Assembly (NCBI RefSeq): GCF_000276665.1
Contig: NW_004955476.1
Location: 7,511,679 to 7,575,678, forward strand
Direction: 5' to 3'
DNA: 64,000 nucleotides
DNA from: Chinchilla lanigera
Lineage: Eukaryota; Chordata; Mammalia; Rodentia; Chinchillidae
Shown: in pieces, positions 44,351 through 56,334 of the stretch
How the letters are laid out: each line of letters opens with the position of its first letter
How positions within the stretch are numbered: position 1 is the stretch's first letter
Made by a program: the position numbers and the translations under genes
The notes under the pieces: generated by a model
Told to the model about the DNA's origin: nothing
Seen by the model: only the letters and a program-made list of their open reading frames with translations
The model's database searches: none

Positions 44351-44770
44351 AACGATGTATTTTTCCACATGGTTTACCTCCGGATTCAGCTGACCTGTTT
44401 TCCTGCCTTTCATACACACTCTTCTGGCTTCCATGCCAGCAGGAACTGCCTTGCTTTGTGATGTTTGCTGTAACAGTAGAAGTTTGTACAAAGTGCAAAG
44501 GAAAGTTAAACAATAAAAACAAAACAGACATGTCATGATGGACTAGCAAGGCTGGGAATTTATACGCACTCTGAATACTTCTAGGAATCCCACAGTCAAG
44601 GTTTACACTCTATAATTTTCTTCTTTTCAGCTTGTAACTTTCTTTTGCTCTCTGTTTTTACAGCAAGGCAAGGGAGATGTTGGGGGTGAGCATTCTCAGC
44701 TCTGTAGTTCAGGGCTGGCTCTGTAGCTATGTTTGTGTCATTTAGAGGTCTGTCTTCTGGTGGTGGAAAT
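44351..44770. other. unassigned noncoding stretch
   Basis: Nothing recognised. Confidence 0.35.
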
Positions 44771-44773
44771 TAC

Positions 44774-45012
44774 TAGTTACTTTCCCATCACTGGGACAAA
44801 ATACCCAATTCTTGCAGCTGAAAGCAGGAGAAGTTTATTTGGTTCACCGTTTCAAAGGATTCAGTCCATGGATTACCAGTTACCTTCATTTAGCTTAACT
44901 CTCCATCCCAAAGAGACAGGCGCTGGGATGAGGAAAGGTTTGCTGAGCAGCAAGGGACTTGACAGGAAACCCATTTGCAGCTCTGGCTGGATGTGTTACC
45001 AGTTCTAGGGAC
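44774..45012 (-). mobile_element. MaLR/ERVL-like LTR copy 4, antisense
   Basis: 'agttactttcccatcactgg', 'gacaaaatacccaattcttg', 'gagaagtttatttggttcac', 'cgtttcaaaggattcagtcc' are the antisense equivalents of the 'gtattttgtc...agtaac' ends of the plus-strand LTR copies. The 5' LTR part is diverged. Confidence 0.55.
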
Positions 45013-45050
45013 TGTACCTCCTACCCAAAAAAGAGGAAAAGTATAACCTT

Positions 45051-45357
45051 CAGGTAGACTATCCTTACTCCAAAAATCCACAGTCCAAAGTGTTTCAAAA
45101 TCAGAAATTTTTTGAGTGCCAACATGATACCCCAAATGGAAAACTGTTTTTTATGCAAAATTATTTAAAATCTTGTATATAATTACCTTCAGGCTGTGGT
45201 CAGAGGATGTATATGATACAAATGAATCTTATGTTTAAACTTGAGTTATACCTTCAAAATATTTCATTATGCATGGCAGTAGATCAAAATAAAAAAAAAT
45301 TAAAATTTGAAACATTTGTGGTTGGAAGCATTTTGGACAAAAAACATTCAACTTGTA
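45051..45357 (+). mobile_element. Tigger-like non-autonomous DNA transposon
   Basis: Left end 'caggtagactatccttactc' plus 'caaaaatccacagtcc', then 'gtttcaaaatcagaaatttt', 'ttgagtgccaacatgatacc', 'aattaccttcaggctgtggt'. The right end, when reversed, gives 'caagttgaatgttttttgtc' plus 'caaaatgcttcc', an imperfect inverted copy of the left end. A TA follows the right end (45356-45357), as expected for Tc1/mariner-type insertion. No transposase frame. Confidence 0.65.
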
Positions 45358-45364
45358 CACTAAT

Positions 45365-48300
45365 TTTGACTTTTTAAAAATAAGTCAGAACATGTGGATT
45401 TCACAAGTCTTCAGTGAAATGGAATGTCCTTCTACTTGGCTCATTGAATATTTAATGGATCAGTTTATCATCTAACATATACATATTGAACACTGTGTGA
45501 AATATATTGTCCCTTGAAGTCCATCTTGTTACAGGTGAGATAATTGTTAAAATGTATTGTGCTAAATGTTAGGGATCGTTACTCACAGGTAAACCTGAGA
45601 GAGAGGAGCAAACCTGGGAAAAGTGAAGACATTAGGGCCATAATTTTAACCTACAAGGACTCAATAACTTTGCGTGTCACCTTTAAGGGATGCCCACAGG
45701 GTGCCACGTTATTTCTGGGTGTGTCTGCTGGGATGTTTGCATCTCAATCACTGGAAATAGGGCTGGTCCTCAGCCAGCCTGTGGGTGCCCCATAAGACAA
45801 AAAGGTGGAGGAAGGATGAATCTTCTGTCCCTTTCTTGGGTTGAGACTTTCACATTCCCTTCCCCTTGGACATCAGCGAGTCTGGTTCCCAGGCCTAGAG
45901 AATCACATCTGTCTCCTGCTGGTTCCCGGGCCTTGGCCTTTGGACTGACACCACCAGCTTTCTCTCCTCAGCCTGTAGACACTTGAGAGACCTCTCCGCT
46001 CCCCATCCTGTCTCTTTTGTGTATCTATATAACTTATAGGTTCTGTTTCTTTGCAGAGTCCTCACTATTGCTTGTTCAATTTTTAACTTACCCTGCCTCA
46101 CTGAAATAAGACAGATACACAGTCCCGTATTTCTGCACCTTGCCCACCCAGGCCCGATGAGGGTAATTACCCTGGTACAGCTGAACTGCATTTATCTACT
46201 TTGTTATTCCGTGCTGTCAGAGCAGCTGCCACTAAATCACAGTCTGAGATCATAACCCCAGCCTATGACGAAGGCCTCCTTACGGCACAGGGAGGACTCT
46301 TGTCTTTTGTTACTTGAATTAAAAGTTCCTGGATAGTCTAGGATATGTTTACGTTACACAATTCAGTTAAGTTTCAGGGGACATTTATATTACCTGGTCA
46401 CCAAACTGGGATCTATTCCACCTGGCAGAAAAGTCTATGTTGGGCAAAAAAGTGAAGAAGTCAAGGAGGCTTTGTGCATGCAACCTTCATGCCAGTATAT
46501 TTTACATAATTCTTTGTTATACTAGGGTGATTGGTTCAATTATGAAGTCACCTATCTTCTGCTCTCATGTGCTGTCAATATGATCACTGAAAAATTACTT
46601 GAACACTTCTTTCCTAAACCTAGATAATGTCAAGCTATGAGTATGTATTGATTTCCTTTTCTACTCTCAGATTTACCCAGTTGACTGACCTGGATCTACT
46701 AATGAGCTGTTTTGATATAGGTAGTACCTGGCTTTGGATTCCATTGGAAGAGATACCTAAGACAGAGAGTGGCCCCAGGAAGGTGTGAAGGTTCTAGGAG
46801 AGGGAAACAGGGAAGGAGGAGAGGCTAGTGGAGGAGAAGGTAAGTGAGGTGGTGGCTGAGGCCTCTGGAGAGATGTGAGGTTGTCCCCAGAGTCGTGCAC
46901 CTGCTCCTACCATGCTGGCTGACAGTCACTCCCACAGGCATTATTCTGCTTTGCTGAGCTGTGGTTCCAGCAGAATGGACTCCTGCTGCATCAGAGTAGA
47001 CCTCAGGCAGAGCCCAGGACAGGGCCTGCTCGAAGACGGAGGGGACTCTTGGGTCCCTTGAAATCAGCCAGCAGAGATGCAACTGAACACACAGGTGGCC
47101 CATAGAAGGGGAAGAGCAGATGCCAGAGGTATTTTCTGAAGGTCCACGTGGCCTTTCCTCTTTAGACATCTTTTCCACTGTTTTCCTCTTGGAGGAAAGT
47201 ACCAAACTGACCCAGACCTTTCGAGTGAATCATCCTCACTGGCCTCGCATACACACTCCTATATTCTCAGAAGTGGATGTGAAGATTCAAAGAAAGAGTT
47301 GCTGCTAAAATGAATTTCTAGAAGCATGAATAATTCAAGATGTCTTCATCAAGGGACATTTATACCACCTCATCTTCTCTAAAAAAAGACCAAGAGAAAG
47401 AATAAGTAAGACTTGGTCCATGTTGAAGAGGTAGGAAGTACATTTTTATCACTTACGTGATGGTCACAAAAAAGAGATTTGGAGGCTTTCCTCATGGTTA
47501 GCATCCCCGGCCAGGTGGGTTTCCTCTATTTAGAGGACATTTTGGGGGGCCGGGCTGCTTCTGGCTGCGCTCACTTGCACTTTCTTCTCCTCACTGAGCA
47601 CATTTGTGTGCCTGGGCATGGGCACCGGACCTGAAGAAATGGATAACCTTACTACTAGCTTCATTGCCTGCAGAACCCCTGAAGCGGAGCGTTTGATGCA
47701 GCCCGTGTTTAAAGCTAGCTCCCCTCTGCTGTCAGAGAGGATGAACAACTCGTCTTACCTGAAGGCAAGGAGCAAAGCGCTTTCTTTATGCAATCATTGG
47801 CATAAAAGCTCAAGTTATCTGAAATTCTTCTTGCAAATGGTTTCAAAGATTGCAGAGCCAAGAAAACAAAATCCCCAGCAAAAGGTGACAATTTTGAACG
47901 CTAAAGTCTTGGGAGGTTCCCTGATAGACTTATCCTTAGGCTGTGAGAGAGGTGGTGTGACTCAGAGCCCTGGAGAGAGAAGTGGAGGATTTCCAGACAT
48001 ATGTCCTCTGCAGGGCTGCTCTGCTGTTCCATCAGAAATGGTCCATAGGGAGCAAAGGAGGAACCAGGGACAGGGCAACCCACGATGTGATAAATGACCC
48101 CAGAACTGATGGGCTTTAACCCAGTGTTCTCACGGACCCAGCACCAGCAATAATTTCACACAGCCCCAAGCTGAAAGATGAAAACGCTTTGTCTTCCCAG
48201 GATGATGGCTTGTTTGTTTCTTCTCAGCAAACAAGACTGTAATCCTCATGTCTAGGACCCTCAACTAGGGCAAGGTGTAGCAGCTGCCCGGACCATGCTA

Positions 48301-48815
48301 GGAGCTCCGTACAAAGTTCTGGAAAGATTAGATGTTCTCTTGTAGATAAGTAGGTTGGACGCAGGAGGTAACATAGAACATACTTTCCCAGACTGTGACT
48401 AACAACGGCCCTCACTCTCCAGTTGTTTATATGTACAGTGAAATATCAATTGAACTCCTGTAGTGAACAAAACTGCGATATAAAGGATACGGGAGAAAAT
48501 AAAAATGTAGGAAGTACTGCTTGTCATCAAAAAGCATGAGTATTTCCTAGGAGACATTTATGAGTAGTATAACGAGAAGAGTCTCAAGCACGGAGATCCA
48601 ACTCAATTTGACTTGGTTTCCAAACTCAGGTCCACTACTGATCAGTTCACTGAAGGTAACAAACTACTTTCTTGAAAAACTGAAACACAATCTCCACGGT
48701 CCCTGCCCCCAGCCCCCAGGCCTTGAAAACCTTCTCTCTAATTCTGTGAATTCTACTCTTTTTGAGACTTAATTTAAATCAAGAAACAATGCTTCAGTGT
48801 GTCTTTTCATGATTA
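45365..48815. other. repeat-poor 3.4-kb stretch
   Basis: No clear repeat was recognised. Open frames include 163 codons at 47606-48097 (plus) and 126 codons at 46825-47205 (minus). None has a domain, signal peptide or membrane segment, and opposite-strand frames overlap. The scarcity of repeats makes this a candidate for conserved noncoding sequence, which cannot be judged without alignment. Confidence 0.4.
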
Positions 48816-48819
48816 CCTT

Positions 48820-49015
48820 ATTTCGCTTAGCATGTTGTCTAGGTTTATTCATGTTGTCACATATACCAGATTCCCTTCTCCTTTATAGATGCATTGTATA
48901 TATGTACGGTATTTTCTCCATCCTTTCATCTTATAATGGGTGTTCAAGTGTTTTTCATATTTTGGACAATACAGATAGTCCTGCAATAATTTGGGCAGTG
49001 TGCGATTGCTGCAGG
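48820..49015 (-). mobile_element. ancient L1 3' fragment, antisense
   Basis: 'tatttcgcttagcatgttgt', 'ctaggtttattcatgttgtc', 'tttatagatgcattgtatat', 'atgggtgttcaagtgttttt', 'agtcctgcaataat' follow the antisense end of L1 ORF2. It is more diverged than the copy at 10436, so probably an older L1M-type insertion. Confidence 0.65.
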
Positions 49016-49019
49016 CAAG

Positions 49020-50180
49020 AAAAATTATGTATATGAGATACATAGCAGTGGGATACGACACTCAACAGATATTGCATACAAATAATTAAGTATGAACGCA
49101 TGACTCCCATAAAATTCTGATGTAGCTGGCATGCTAAAATGTGCTTCTGGGGTGACTGGAGAGGGTGGGAAGCTGTGTACAGTGGTGATGTGAAGACAGG
49201 TCAAAGCAGGTGTTTGCAGAAAGCTTTGGAGCTGTTGATTTGACTCATAAAATGTGAGAAAGAAAGAAATCAGTGGAGGATCCAAGGGGGAGGGAAGCCT
49301 TCCCGGGAGGAAGGGGTTATATTATAAATGTCACAACAGGGAAGTGGTGTCATTTAGTCACTCTGTTTTGAATAGAAGTTAATATTACTGGAGTTCCTAG
49401 GGAACCTCACAGACGTTATCATGTAATAATTTTTTTCTTTGAGAGCGGATGGATAACTGCTGTCCTAAAGTGAGCTGGATGCTACCAGATAACCCTTTGA
49501 TTTTTTTATTTCTTCTTTGTCTTCCACTAGGTCTCTGTTTTGGTAAGAGATACGGACTTTCACTTCTATGATTCTTTGCCCCAGGGTGGCTCGTGAGTCT
49601 GTTATCCCAGGGGACACAAGCAAACTCCCGATGAGGGTGGGGAGGCTTCAGGACACGCAACTGTACTCCTGAGGAGGGACACTTTCATCTGGCAAGGAGA
49701 TTTTTCCCTTGCTCCTTCCCAAATGTTCCCGCCTCTGCCTCAAACACAATGTCAGGAGGCACAGCCATCTTGCATGTTAAGGACACAAGCCCTATACCAT
49801 GAATAGTGGTGCTAGACCCTAGGATGAGCCCAGATGTTTGATGAGGTCCCTGAAGACCAGTACAGGCACTTGACTGTCCACTTCCTGCTCTCCATAGGAG
49901 GGAACAAACTAACTAGCAAACCAAGCAGCCAACCAACCAGCCCACAGAATGAGGCCCTGTTTGGTTAAGCTGCTATCATCACCTCTCTGTTGCACCCAAC
50001 TGACTTTAACTGTTTTAAGCATTTTAACTGATTGTATCAGCTGCACACAGCATGGCTGCTGTTTCCTTTCTTATAAAAAATGCTTACAGGAAAACAATGT
50101 GTAACATATTGTTTCTCTACGTGAGAGACCTTCAGTCAGGCAGTTTTCAGTGTGTCTCACTTTTTAATGAGTTTCTTTGA
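49020..50180. other. unassigned noncoding stretch
   Basis: No repeat or exon recognised. Confidence 0.35.
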
Positions 50181-50190
50181 CTGTCAAATA

Positions 50191-50372
50191 CAGATGGTAC
50201 TCAACTCATAATGGTTTGACTTAGGGTTTTGCAACTTGACGGCACACAGACGGTATGCATCCAGTACAAAATGTACTTCAAGTTTCAGAGTTTGATCATT
50301 ATGGAGTTGTGGTAGGTACTCCCTTGAGCTGCTAGGAACCAGCAAGGAGCCACAGCTCCAGTGGTCTTTAAG
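50191..50372 (+). mobile_element. Tigger-like DNA transposon fragment (left half)
   Basis: 'cagatggtactcaactcata', 'atggtttgacttagggtttt', 'gcaacttgacggcacacaga', 'cggtatgcatccagtacaaa', 'cttcaagtttcagagtttga', then 'ggaaccagcaaggagccaca' and 'gctccagtgg' fit the left half of a TcMar-Tigger-type element. The right half is missing or too eroded. Confidence 0.6.
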
Positions 50373-50843
50373 TTAAAGGGATGCCGTGATAAAGTTTTAC
50401 CACAGGAGGCGAAATCCAAATTCTGTTTATTCTTGCCCCAAGGAAAGTTTTGAAGTGTTAAAAAAGCACCCTGTCATTTGCCGAAGGGTTAGCCCCAACC
50501 TTCTGAGAGCGACTGGGCTGTAAGCTGCACACAGTGCCTCTGTGTGGGGGGCCTATTAGTTCTCCAGCTCCCAGCAGCGGGAGTGAGAGGGGATTCTCAC
50601 TTCTCATCCATGGGATGGGTTTCATTCAAGAATACTCACTTGTGTTTGGAATTACCTATGGCAGAGAATAGAGGGCCCCTGAAACTTTGGATATGTCTCA
50701 GTTTCCTGACACTGCTAAAGTTAAGGTTCATTGAAGTCAATGAAAAAAAATCAAAATAAAAGAGCAGAGGGTTCAGTAGAGGCCTAAACTACTATATAAT
50801 CGAGAGCTCCCCCTAAAAACGATTGTCCCTTACTCTGTAGGCT
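50373..50843. other. unassigned noncoding stretch
   Basis: Nothing recognised. Confidence 0.35.
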
Positions 50844-50855
50844 GGATCAGCTGTT

Positions 50856-50948
50856 GGGGGCTGGGGATTTAGCTCAGCGGCACAGCGCCTGCCTGGCAAG
50901 CACATGGTCATGAGTTCGGTTCCCGGTACCAGAAAAAAAAAAAAAAGG
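50856..50948 (+). repeat. ID SINE, young subfamily, with target-site duplication
   Basis: 'gggggctggggatttagctc', 'agcggcacagcgcctgcctg', 'gcaagcacatggtcatgagt', 'tcggttcccggtacc' and a poly(A) run. A box and B box are intact to the eye. Flanking repeats 'ggatcagctgtt' (50844-50855) and 'ggatcagttgtt' (50956-50967) differ at one base. Confidence 0.9.
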
Positions 50949-51019
50949 AGCCAGTGGATCAGTTGTTAGAGACTTTCCTCAGAGCAGAGATTTATTAGTG
51001 TCATTAGGATGGAACCTGC

Positions 51020-51195
51020 CAATACTTGAGTGCTTGCTGCATTTTAGATGCCTTGCCGTTTGTATTGTATGGGTTCTCTCAGATGAGTCCCAGCAAGCCT
51101 TATAACACAGCACTGTTGTTAGCTCTCCTTTAACATGTGGGAACAGCATGGGTTAGAGATGCTAACTAACTGCCTAACTGTCATTCTCCCTGGTC
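51020..51195 (-). repeat. MIR SINE, antisense
   Basis: 'caatacttgagtgcttgctg', 'cattttagatgccttgccgt', 'gggttctctcagatgagtcc', 'agctctcctttaacatgtgg', 'gttagagatgctaactaact' follow antisense MIR. Confidence 0.6.
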
Positions 51196-51925
51196 CAGGC
51201 ACAGTTTACTTTGGATTATCCTATACCTTCCCATCTAGGTCTACTGCACACTGAGAACCTCTCAATTGGTAGATCAGTGCTACTGGCGAATTTTAAAGCT
51301 TTCCTAGGCACATTTCAAAATGCTTACCAACGCGTCACCAACTGCAAAATGCTCTCTTACACAAAGACCCTGCTAACAATCAGTCAGGATTTGTAACGAG
51401 GATGGAGATACAGATAGTTCTCTAGACCTTCTTCCATTCTTTCATTAATCATTACGGAGCCCCTAACATGAGATATTTTAACACGAGGAGGGGAAACAGG
51501 GCAAGCGGCCAGTGTCCCGAGGTGTAAGTGCTGAAGGCACAAAGATAGAGGATGATAAAGGAAACAGACAATTAAACGATGGCAAGGGGAGTCTGGAGTG
51601 CTCCTGGACGGATGCAGGCCAAGGCCATCTGCGCAAACTCTTCTCAGAGATGGTTTCACTTCCCTCTTGGCCAGATATGGTCACTTCAGTCTTCTGAATA
51701 ATAGATATCATCATCTACTTTTCAAGATCCTAACAGTGTCTTTCCAGAAGCCATCCAGTCCCTCAGGAAATGCAATGACATCTGCTCAAAATACTGAGTA
51801 ATAAATCTCACTGTATTAAAAATATACACTCTGATCAGTTTGTTTGGGAATTGCTGGTTGATGAAATGTGCATCATTAATAATCTGTACTAAGTAACTCA
51901 TAGGGCATCACTTATTAATTAGTTA
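51196..51925. other. unassigned stretch, possible L2 remnant
   Basis: 51430-51600 ('cattaatcattacggagccc', 'tgctgaaggcacaaagatag') could be a very old antisense L2 end. Nothing else is recognised. Confidence 0.3.
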
Positions 51926-51929
51926 TCTT

Positions 51930-52013
51930 CTTTTTGGGGCGTGGTGTACTGGGAATGGAACTCAGGACCTCACCAGGTAGGCATTCCTCCGCTGGGCTGT
52001 ACCCCCAGCCCAG
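51930..52013 (-). repeat. ID SINE, antisense, diverged
   Basis: 'tttttggggcgtggtgtact', 'gggaatggaactcaggacct', 'caccaggtaggcattcctcc', 'gctgggctgtacccccagcc' give the antisense ID with a shortened middle. Confidence 0.75.
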
Positions 52014-52016
52014 TTT

Positions 52017-52292
52017 TCTTAGTCACTTTCTCATCACTGGGGAGAAAATTCTGACACCCACAACAACGAGGAAGGGCCGATTCCGCAGTTTGCAGAGGTT
52101 CCGGCGACTGTCCACTGCTCGGTGGGGGCACAGAGGGAGTGAGCTGCTCATGACCTGATGGCCTGGAAGCAGAGACAGCCGAGGGAGGAGCCCTGAGGGG
52201 AGACAAACCCTTCCAGAGCATAGTGCGGTGATCGCCCTCTTCCAGCCAGACCCCACCACCTACGAGCAAATCCGCGACAGGCTGCTATAACT
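52017..52292 (-). mobile_element. MaLR/ERVL-like LTR copy 5, antisense
   Basis: 'tagtcactttctcatcactg', 'ggagaaaattctgacaccca', 'gaagggccgattccgcagtt', 'tgcagaggttccggcgactg' parallel the antisense copy at 44774. Several CpGs remain. It is directly next to the ID copy. Confidence 0.5.
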
Positions 52293-52294
52293 AA

Positions 52295-53480
52295 TTCTAC
52301 ACTTCAACCTCCTCCCCAAGTCTCTGCAGACAAGTGAGTGAAGTTCTTGGGGGACATCCGGGTATGAACAGTAACATTTCCAAAATTTTTATGCAGTCTC
52401 TGAGTGCATGCTGCCTGCTGCGATGCAGTGGCGCGGCCACTTCGAGACAAAGGCCTGACGAGAAGAGGCCCAGCTAACCGGGAGACCACACAGCCGGATC
52501 ATTACGGTGCTTATCTCATGTGCTCCGGTAGGATGAATGTGGAGGTCTGTGCCGCAGAATCAAGAAATTCATTCAGAAAAGGTGACACTTGCAATAGGCA
52601 CGAGACTTCCGAGGGCTGCAGAGAGAGCGCCTGAGGCTGTCCTGGGTGTGGGCTCATCAAATGCCAGTGCTACAGCGCAGTCCAAGAAAGGAGGGTGTGC
52701 GGCGGGCAGCCTGGGCATGCGGTTAGAACACACAGTCCGGGGGCCGTGGCAGGAGTCAAGGCTGGAAGGGCAAGTTTAGAATTTATTTTGAACAGCTTCA
52801 AACTCCTTTTCACCTCTGCTCCTTTCCCACAACTGCCTAAATCTTTAATGACCAAGACATTTCTGCTTTTATAATTTCAGGAAACTAAATGAAGGCCATT
52901 TATCATGGCAAATCCACCACTGACAGCCCTCCCTGAAATTATTTGTTTTTAATATCTCTGTCCTTTTCTCTTAGCAGCGCTTTACAGGAATAGCTGACAC
53001 CCTAACCAAAGAACATCTCGGCAGACCTGGCTTCACAGAAGGTCTCGCCCTGAGAAGGAACTGTTCTACTGCGAGAAGCCCTAGAATCTCGAGCATGAGT
53101 AATTGTAAAAATGTGCAACAATTGTTTTCCTGAATATTTGTCATGCTTTTCCTGCTTCCAGGAGATCTCAGATCCTGCCAGCTTTGAACATTTTAGCCTT
53201 GACTCTTTGTTGAGTTAGGTGAGTACAGGGAAAAATCATTGCAGGCTTTTTTTAGAATGGAAAATTTTATTTTATTCATCCTGATGTAGCTGAAAAAAAA
53301 AAAAAAAAGAGATCTGAATGGATTCACATAAAATTTTTTAAAGAAATTCACCTTAGAGTTCAGAGGAGATGTGAGTATCTGTAGGTTAAGGAAGACTTAT
53401 TTTTTAAAGATACGATAGGAAAACCTGGAAAATAGGCTTGGGAGAGACCATCTTTTATTTTGGCTATGCTGTTTCCCAAA
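52295..53480. other. unassigned noncoding stretch
   Basis: GC-richer to about 52780, then AT-rich with a poly(A) run at 53293-53309. No repeat or exon recognised. Confidence 0.4.
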
Positions 53481-53487
53481 GGAGATA

Positions 53488-53580
53488 GTCTCTCTCTCTC
53501 TTTCTCTCTCTCTCTAACATCTCCGTGTTTGTCTTCCTTCCTTTTTTTCCTCCACTTTCTTTCTCTCTCTCCTCTTCTTA
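53488..53580. repeat. (CT)n-rich pyrimidine tract
   Basis: 'tctctctctctctttctctc' followed by a looser pyrimidine run. Simple sequence. The R/K/E-rich open frame on the minus strand is an artefact. Confidence 0.85.
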
Positions 53581-54450
53581 GTAACATCCGGGCGCGCATC
53601 TGCTTACGTACACGTGCACGGAATCTTAGTTTGCGAAAAACTCACTGAAGTGATACGCTTGTAATTTGGTGTCTCCCACAAGAGGAAGCTTTCTGAATAA
53701 CAGGTGGTTCCATTCTTTGCACTCATTTACCTTTCTCCAGAGTTTAACTGCTCTTAGTGAGAAATTTTATAAACCGTTTGGCGCACTTCCGCCTTCTTAG
53801 GCAAAGTGTAACAGACATACTTTTAACCTTACTGTTTCTGCCACTGAAAGGTGATTACTTTGGGGGACGCACCCTTAAATTCTCTGAGTATCTATTTTTG
53901 TTATTGTTCCCGCCTCACTCTGTGCAATAGTGTTTGGGATTCCCCAAATCTCTACCCAACCTGCTTTCAAGAATGCATCCAAAAATCTCAGCCTCAACTG
54001 CTATTTGCTGCCCCCTGCTGGCTGCTGATGACAGCACCCTCTGCTTTTGCTTGGGGGTGGGATGGTGGTAGCGCCCTCCCTCTTAAGCCCTTTGCTAGTT
54101 ACCTAAATCGCTCATATCCAACCTTCGCAACACTTCGCTCTAAAAAGAAAAACGAGACTTTGGGAATTATGAATTAATTGGTGTCACATTAATTTCCAGC
54201 AAAATTCCGAAGTGGGTTGTAAGGTGTGGTTCATGAGCTCTTGAAAACAACTAGCGATTGTGTGGGGTAAAGGATGACCAAGCGCTTGTGCACATGCTAA
54301 CCCCAGAGCCCGCCTCCTTCTGGGTGGGAATTCCTGGCTTGGAGGAGCGAAGGGCTGCAGGTGTTGATGCAGTGGGTTGGCATAAGCTTCAGCCTCTGCT
54401 GGTGTCTGGGTGACCCCTCTCCTTTCTGCAGTCATAACCACACTCAGCCG
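53581..54450. other. unassigned noncoding stretch
   Basis: No repeat or exon recognised. A 108-codon open frame (53851-54177 plus) has no domain. Confidence 0.35.
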
Positions 54451-54454
54451 AACC

Positions 54455-54570
54455 AATCTCAGCCCCTTGAGGGCAAAGATACTTCATTTCTTTGAACTTT
54501 TGTGTTTCTCTCTAACATGTAAGCCAGCGTGCGGTACACCTTATTAAAGCTTGATTGACTAATAGGAACC
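54455..54570 (+). repeat. L2 3'-end fragment
   Basis: 'ccccttgagggcaaagatac', 'ttcatttctttgaacttttg', 'tgtttctctctaacatgtaa', 'ccttattaaagcttgattga' match the sense L2 terminus. Confidence 0.65.
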
Positions 54571-55710
54571 ACAAGGTCGATGTTAGATAAGCTAATCATT
54601 GTCTTTCTTGTCTTCATTTCTTTCACCTAGTTAATGAACTTGTTGAAGCAGACCTCACAGGTCCTAAGACACTTCGGCATTTGCTGTATGAAGACACAAC
54701 ATTCTAAGATCTTATCAAGTAAGTAGGGCTGGTTCTGCCAGTGCTAAGTGACCCCAGGATTAAGTGATATCTTTCAGAGTGATTTAAAAAATTCCTTATA
54801 TCCTATTTGGTGTTTTGTCACTTCTATCTGCTATCACTACCTGCTACCTTAATATCTAGTGGGCTGCTGACTCTCCCTTCCTTAGTGCTACTCAACCTTC
54901 TGTCTTTTACTTGCTGATGCTAATCTCCCTGTCCGAGAAACCAATGAAATGCTTATTTTATGTAGTACTGCACTACACAAAAATATTTAAAGTCTTGATA
55001 TCCTGTGGCATTTTAGGACAATCTGAAGTTCACATCATTTCATCAAGTGGCGGAAAGCAGTCTGCACCGAGGGCATCTATCAAGCTCTGGCGTGTTTCAG
55101 ACAGAAGACTACGGCAGCACTGTGGTCTCAAAACAGGGCGTGGGGTATTATTAAATAACACTTAGAAGGCCCCTCATATGTCTCTGTGAAGTGTAATCTG
55201 GATTCCTATATTGACCGTTTTGTGAATAGATCGGTGTGTGAATTGGGAATAAATGTTTAATGAAAATTTCCCCTCACTATGAGCAAGCTACTCAGGGAGA
55301 TTTAGAGGAATGAAAGACAGAGGTCCCCAGCCTCAGGAAGATGTGACGCAGATATCATGGAGCGTTTGTCTCTAGCAGCCAAGTGCACACTCCAGAGATG
55401 TAACATCTTGATTTTAAAGGCTACCATGTTTTTTTTCAGTCAAGAACCTTCAGGCACAGCTGTGTCCAAAGGTTTGACAGAGCGCTCTACCAGAGTTTAG
55501 AGAGATGTGTTTACTGTTTTATTTATTATCCATAGACAGGTTCTATCTCTTCTATGAAAGTGCTTGACTCACTTTCTCTTCTTTGTAGCTGGTGGGTCTG
55601 TTTAGAGGTTATGGGTGCATTTCCTCTGATCAGCTGAAATAGATTTCCTTGTGCACATTACCTCTCCAAGAAATAGGACTGGGAGCTCCCAAAATTGGGA
55701 CAAGAGGTGA
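54571..55710. other. unassigned noncoding stretch
   Basis: No repeat or exon recognised. Confidence 0.35.
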
Positions 55711-55719
55711 ACTTAGCGC

Positions 55720-55860
55720 TTGGACTCAGGTCCAGATGAGCCTGGCTCTGAACCGTGCTCCCTCACCTCCTGGCTGTGATAATCTTTCCAGGCCTCTGAA
55801 ACTCTCTAAGCCTTGATCCTTCATCTGTAAATAGAAGGAAAAGAGGGGAATAAATTTGGC
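55720..55860 (+). repeat. MIR SINE fragment
   Basis: 'tgagcctggctctgaaccgt', 'gctccctcacctcctggctg', 'tgataatctttccaggcctc', 'taagccttgatccttcatct', 'gtaaatagaaggaaaagagg' are sense MIR in order. Confidence 0.7.
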
Positions 55861-56334
55861 AGAAGTAAACATACTAGTCTAGAGAAGAGAGGAAGTATGT
55901 TTATTGAGAGAGCAGATGAGAAGCCAGCATCTGAGAAAGGTGACAAAGGTCTAAGCTAATATATTCACGTAATGGTCTGATCAAGAGGTAGGTTTTTAAA
56001 ATAGAAACTGGCCTCAAAAAACCCAGGTAAGTGGTTGAGTCAATGAGAAAACACATACTCTTGGTGTTCTTGCTGAAAGTCATAAGAAGGACTTCTGGAA
56101 GTTTGGGGGGATTGCCCATCTGTTATTTTAACACTTCCCACTATGTGCGCTTCCTACTGAGAGTCATTTGATGAAGGAAGGTACATCATATGTCCGAGCC
56201 TTGCCACCCTTGAAATACTAGGGAAACCTGGAGGCTGAGGCATTACCTGATCTTTAGTGACAATTATGTCAGAGGCGAAATCCAAGCATGAAGGTAGGCT
56301 GTGTGAGTTGACTTTATGTCATGCTAGGGAGGTG

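Noticed and set aside
47606..48097. 163-codon plus-strand open frame as a gene
   Set aside because: Longest-type frame in its area but no domain, low-complexity or splice support; a 60-codon minus frame overlaps it. Kept only as a finding about the repeat-poor block.
50856..50948. Possible tRNA gene
   Set aside because: A and B boxes are present but there is no cloverleaf with a proper anticodon arm and acceptor stem, and a poly(A) tail and target-site duplication mark it as an ID SINE.
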